From Marinobacter sp. (GTDB taxonomy: Bacteria; Pseudomonadota; Gammaproteobacteria; Pseudomonadales; Oleiphilaceae), in contig JAGYIS010000009.1 in assembly GCA_018402255.1 (NCBI GenBank), positions 186,001-250,000 of the forward strand: a stretch of DNA of 64,000 bases. Direction: 5' to 3'. Each line of letters starts with the position of its first letter. The first letter of the stretch is position 1. Of this stretch, positions 63,324 through 64,000 are shown piece by piece. A program made the translations under genes and the position numbers. The notes under the pieces were generated by a model, which worked only from the letters and a program-made list of their open reading frames with translations, was not told where the DNA came from and ran no database searches.

Positions 63324-64000
63324 CCTATGCGCCCTCCCGGGCCGAGCAGCAGGCGCAGGGCGGCGGCGGGTTCTTGATGGGTCATAACGGTTGCGGCCTG
63401 GACGCCGGCAGTGCGAAAACACTCAGCAAGCTGTTGCTCATGGCTGGCTACTTTGTCGCGCCAGGCTTTTTGAAACGAAGGGTTGGACGCATCAAACCAG
63501 ATGGGCCCGTCTGGGCCGGCCACCGCAAACTTGCCGCTGGCTGGAAGTTCGCTCTCCAGTGGGTCGAGTATCCGAATAGCGCTAACGCTGTTGTGGCGCG
63601 CCAGGGCACCGAGCAGGCTGGTGGTGGATTCGGTCAGGTTTATGAAGTCACTGATGACAAAAATCCGGCTGCCGGTATGGGCAACTCGTCGGGCCTCTGC
63701 CAGGGCAGTATCCAGCCGGTTGGCTGGCGAGTGTTCGTTGGCCGGCGGGGTGCCTGCCTGATGCTGCAGGTTAGCGAGTTGATCGAGCAGGCGTAGCACA
63801 GATTTCCGGCGTCTTGCGGGGCGCAGCACATCAAGCTCCCGGCCATTGAATATCAGTCCGCCAACCTGATCGCCGGCCCACAACGCGAGCCAGGCAAGAA
63901 TGGATGTGATCTGGGCGCAGCGGACCTGCTTGTAGGCTCCGGTGCTGGCAAAAAAAAGCGTTGGCCCAAGATCCGCAATCAGCAGCACCGGCCGCTCCCG
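63320..64000 (-). CDS. DUF58 protein of the Bat operon (5' truncated by window edge)
   Basis: C-terminal ~226 residues of a DUF58 protein, open to the window edge. Contains the DUF58 pattern RPVLLIADLGPTLFFAS and a vWA-like fold with RIFVISDF. The MoxR ATPase expected to partner it would lie beyond the edge. The gene overlaps DUF4381 by 4 bp. Confidence 0.88.
   Translation of the reverse strand, partial: RERPVLLIADLGPTLFFASTGAYKQVRCAQITSILAWLALWAGDQVGGLIFNGRELDVLRPARRRKSVLRLLDQLANLQHQAGTPPANEHSPANRLDTALAEARRVAHTGSRIFVISDFINLTESTTSLLGALARHNSVSAIRILDPLESELPASGKFAVAGPDGPIWFDASNPSFQKAWRDKVASHEQQLAECFRTAGVQAATVMTHQEPAAALRLLLGPGGRIG

Overview
This window is a chromosomal segment from a polarly flagellated, respiratory gammaproteobacterium, most likely Marinobacter or a close relative. 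The genus is an inference. It rests on a Pseudomonas-type flagellar hierarchy (fleQ-fleS-fleR, flhF-fleN-fliA, motC-motD), an HsbA/HsbR/HptB module inside the flagellar cluster, ParC/ParP chemosensory-array positioning genes, the lexA-sulA pair and a full ccmA-I cytochrome c maturation operon. No tRNA, rRNA, CRISPR array, prophage or insertion sequence was seen, and no gene-free stretch exceeds 300 bases.

Layout. 1-2714 is the 3' part of tamB. 2717-5149 (minus strand) is an overlapping three-gene operon: an amidoligase, a C26 class-I glutamine amidotransferase and a SIMPL-domain protein. 5242-6450 holds lexA-sulA behind LexA boxes, followed by two conserved small genes and a DUF1329 protein. 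8939-29203 is the main flagellar block: FliT-like, fleQ, fleSR, fliEFGHIJ, hsbA-hsbR-hptB, fliK, fliLMNOPQR and flhB. A convergent upp-uraA pair (29377-31274) then interrupts the flagellar genes, and a cloverleaf-like inverted repeat lies between flhB and uraA. 31499-45824 continues with flhA, flhF, fleN, fliA, cheY, cheZ, cheA, cheB, motCD, parC, parP, cheW and a DUF2802 gene. 45851-49227 is an accessory pair: an isoaspartyl-methyltransferase-like domain fused to a GspE/PilB-type ATPase, translationally coupled to a MoxR-type AAA+ ATPase. 49213-50903 (minus) holds an FlhB C-terminal paralogue and a second FliK-like protein. 51058-58270 is ccmABCDEFGHI. 58332-64000 (minus) is a Bat aerotolerance operon (DUF58, DUF4381, batA, batB, batD), cut by the window edge.

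Regulation visible in the DNA agrees with a FleQ/RpoN -> FleSR -> FliA cascade. Sites with -24/-12 (sigma-54) spacing precede fleS, fliE, fliK, fliL and flhA, with a weaker one before cheW. A near-consensus FliA (sigma-28) promoter precedes parC. fleQ, fleS, fleR, flhF, fleN and fliA supply the regulators, the fli/flh genes build the basal body and export gate, and the che/mot/par genes supply sensing, stators and polar array placement.

Three otherwise normal genes (cheA, the DUF2802 gene and batD) each carry one apparent single-base frameshift, and all three look like one extra base. Sequencing error is as likely as real inactivation. The most novel element is the methyltransferase-like/GspE fusion plus MoxR pair. 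The amidoligase operon and the cloverleaf-like repeat come next.
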